From a virus: a DNA stretch of 23,744 bases. Every line of letters starts with the position of its first letter. Positions within the stretch are counted from its first letter, which is position 1. The translations under genes and the position numbers were made by a program. Under the pieces are notes generated by a model. It was not told the origin of the DNA and made no database searches. It worked only from the letters and a program-made list of their open reading frames with translations. The stretch spans positions 1-23,744 of IMG/VR virus record IMGVR_UViG_3300007541_006529; one strand, written 5' to 3'. Below, piece after piece: positions 22,617 to 23,744 of the stretch.

Positions 22617-23744
22617 TTATTTTCCCAATTCAAAAAACCTTTGTTGTAAAAAATTTCTCTCTTCTGCACTAAATCCTGTAACTGGTTTTCCGGGTACCGG
22701 CCCTCCTTCTTGCACAAACTCTTCTTCGCCCATTTCCCTGTTTGTAATTTCAATATTACCGTTTTCGGTATTGATTTTCACAGGGTAAGTCATTCCATCA
22801 CCGCCATAACGGTTTTTCATGATATGTGCCCTAGCTGTACCGTTTACCTTATCTAACCTCTTTCTAGACAATGACATCGCAAAGTCTGCAATCATAATCT
22901 TATTATAAGATCCGGCTGCTTTATCACCTTCGATAACATCGTCTTTTGCACCTGCTCTATTTACTTGAGACACAGTCCAAATTGGAAGCTTGAGATCTCT
23001 AGCTAGAGCCTTGGTGGAGACATAAATATCATCGATTTCGTCTTTTCTGTCAATAGATTTTCTTTTTGACTTTAAAAGATCTACGTAGTCAATAATAACC
23101 AAGTCGGGCTTATATCCAAGATCGGTAGTTTTCTGAATATGGCTCTCAATAGTAGATATAGATGCTTTACCCATTGAGAATTCTTTGATAATAAGTTTAC
23201 CTGGTAGCTTAGATACAGCTTCATTTACCTGCTGCCTATTCATTCCAAGATCCTGAATTCTTACTCCGGTAAAGATAGCGTCATATCTCTTACCCATGTA
23301 GGATTCTGATAACTCTAGTGTGTAGTGTAATACAGTCTTACCTAGGGATACAGCCATTGCTCCCAATGCTACAAGCATCCAGCTCTTACCTCCTCCCGGG
23401 TTACCAAATATAATACCTAAATCACCGATGCCGAGTCCTCCTTGCAGTAATTCGTTAATATGCTCCCAAGGTGTAGGCATAGGACCTCTCTCTTCCATTC
23501 TATAACGCGTCTCAGTATCTTTTTCGTACTCGTGTCCAATGTTTTTATCTTGACCAGCTTTTAATGCGGTATCGATAAGATAACGAATATCGTCGTATTG
23601 ACCTTTTTCAAGCAACTCAACAGAGGATAGTAATGCTTTCTTTAACTGCTGATTTTTACAGAAATTAGAAAATTCTTGCTCAACAAATTCCTGATCTTCG
23701 TTAGAGGCTTTGTAAGCTTCTTTTAACTGTTCAATAACAGATAC
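22617..23744 (-). CDS. Replicative helicase, DnaB/T4 gp41-like (5' end cut by window)
   Basis: The frame is open to the right edge of the window, so the N-terminus is missing; a TTG at 23615 that could be taken as a start is internal. The visible 375 residues begin with the N-terminal domain end, including FCKNQQLKKALLSSVELLEKGQ, as in T4 gp41-type helicases. The RecA-like core follows: Walker A GNPGGGKSW, a Glu-containing strand LHYTLELSE, Walker B PDLVIIDYVDLLKS, TVSQVNRAG (DnaB H3-like) and a C-terminal HIMKNRYGGDG. It unwinds DNA ahead of the PolA-type polymerase encoded in this window. Its stop is followed by a 29-base gap to the next gene. Confidence 0.94.
   Translation of the reverse strand, partial: VSVIEQLKEAYKASNEDQEFVEQEFSNFCKNQQLKKALLSSVELLEKGQYDDIRYLIDTALKAGQDKNIGHEYEKDTETRYRMEERGPMPTPWEHINELLQGGLGIGDLGIIFGNPGGGKSWMLVALGAMAVSLGKTVLHYTLELSESYMGKRYDAIFTGVRIQDLGMNRQQVNEAVSKLPGKLIIKEFSMGKASISTIESHIQKTTDLGYKPDLVIIDYVDLLKSKRKSIDRKDEIDDIYVSTKALARDLKLPIWTVSQVNRAGAKDDVIEGDKAAGSYNKIMIADFAMSLSRKRLDKVNGTARAHIMKNRYGGDGMTYPVKINTENGNIEITNREMGEEEFVQEGGPVPGKPVTGFSAEERNFLQQRFFELGK

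Noticed and set aside
22562-22753. 63-residue minus-strand frame over the helicase end
   Set aside because: It is an out-of-frame overlap with the conserved helicase C-terminus and has no recognisable features.

Overview
This window is a gene-dense, AT-rich stretch in which every supportable gene lies on the minus strand, so transcription runs from high to low coordinates. The content is that of a large tailed phage: a gp41/DnaB-type replicative helicase, a family A DNA polymerase, a class II ribonucleotide reductase, a repetitive trimeric fibre protein, a dCTP deaminase/dUTPase-like enzyme and many small proteins with 1-20 base overlaps. Several signs point to a Bacteroidetes (Flavobacteriia-like) host. 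Start codons are preceded by A/T-rich sequence rather than a GGAGG-type Shine-Dalgarno. There is a DUF5522-type cysteine protein, a tiny lipoprotein of a kind common in that phylum, and a phage-encoded ribosomal protein bS21. The host assignment is inference.

Layout from upstream (right) to downstream (left). 23744-20426: helicase (its N-terminus is beyond the window edge), a small unknown protein, and an adenosylcobalamin-dependent ribonucleotide reductase. 20394-18073: a small unknown, a 602-residue fibre with 14 YadA-head-like repeats, and a DUF5522 protein. 18051-9747: a near-complete 7-deazaguanine pathway (QueD, QueE, QueC, a DpdA-like transglycosylase, QueF, a PurN-like formyltransferase, FolE) interspersed with small unknowns, an Smr-like protein, an NAD-dependent epimerase and a P-loop kinase-like protein. 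9747-7985: a small CGC protein, a Dcd/dUTPase-like enzyme, a small membrane protein, then IscU, ribosomal protein bS21 and IscA in overlapping frames. 7982-4654: a four-helix membrane protein and PolA. 4545-1852: a folding module of Hsp20 (interrupted by an apparent single-base frameshift), a small conserved protein, GroES and GroEL, closed by a strong terminator. 1785-203: a metallophosphoesterase, an unknown, thioredoxin and a small lipoprotein. The last 202 bases hold no gene but contain hairpins.

The main systems-level reading is that this phage makes modified guanine for its own DNA. FolE, QueD, QueE, QueC and QueF would carry GTP to preQ0 and preQ1, the DpdA-like enzyme would exchange guanine in DNA, and the formyltransferase next to QueF would fit the proposed dPreQ1 formyltransferase role (DpdN), giving a formylaminomethyl-deazaguanine. 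IscU and IscA could supply the 4Fe-4S cluster that radical-SAM QueE needs. The ribonucleotide reductase does not need an iron centre but does need B12. Phage bS21 could change which messages the host ribosome selects, which is pertinent in a phylum where bS21 helps to hide the anti-Shine-Dalgarno. Three short genes (bS21, the lipoprotein, and the 51-residue CGC protein) are easily missed because they are under 60 codons.
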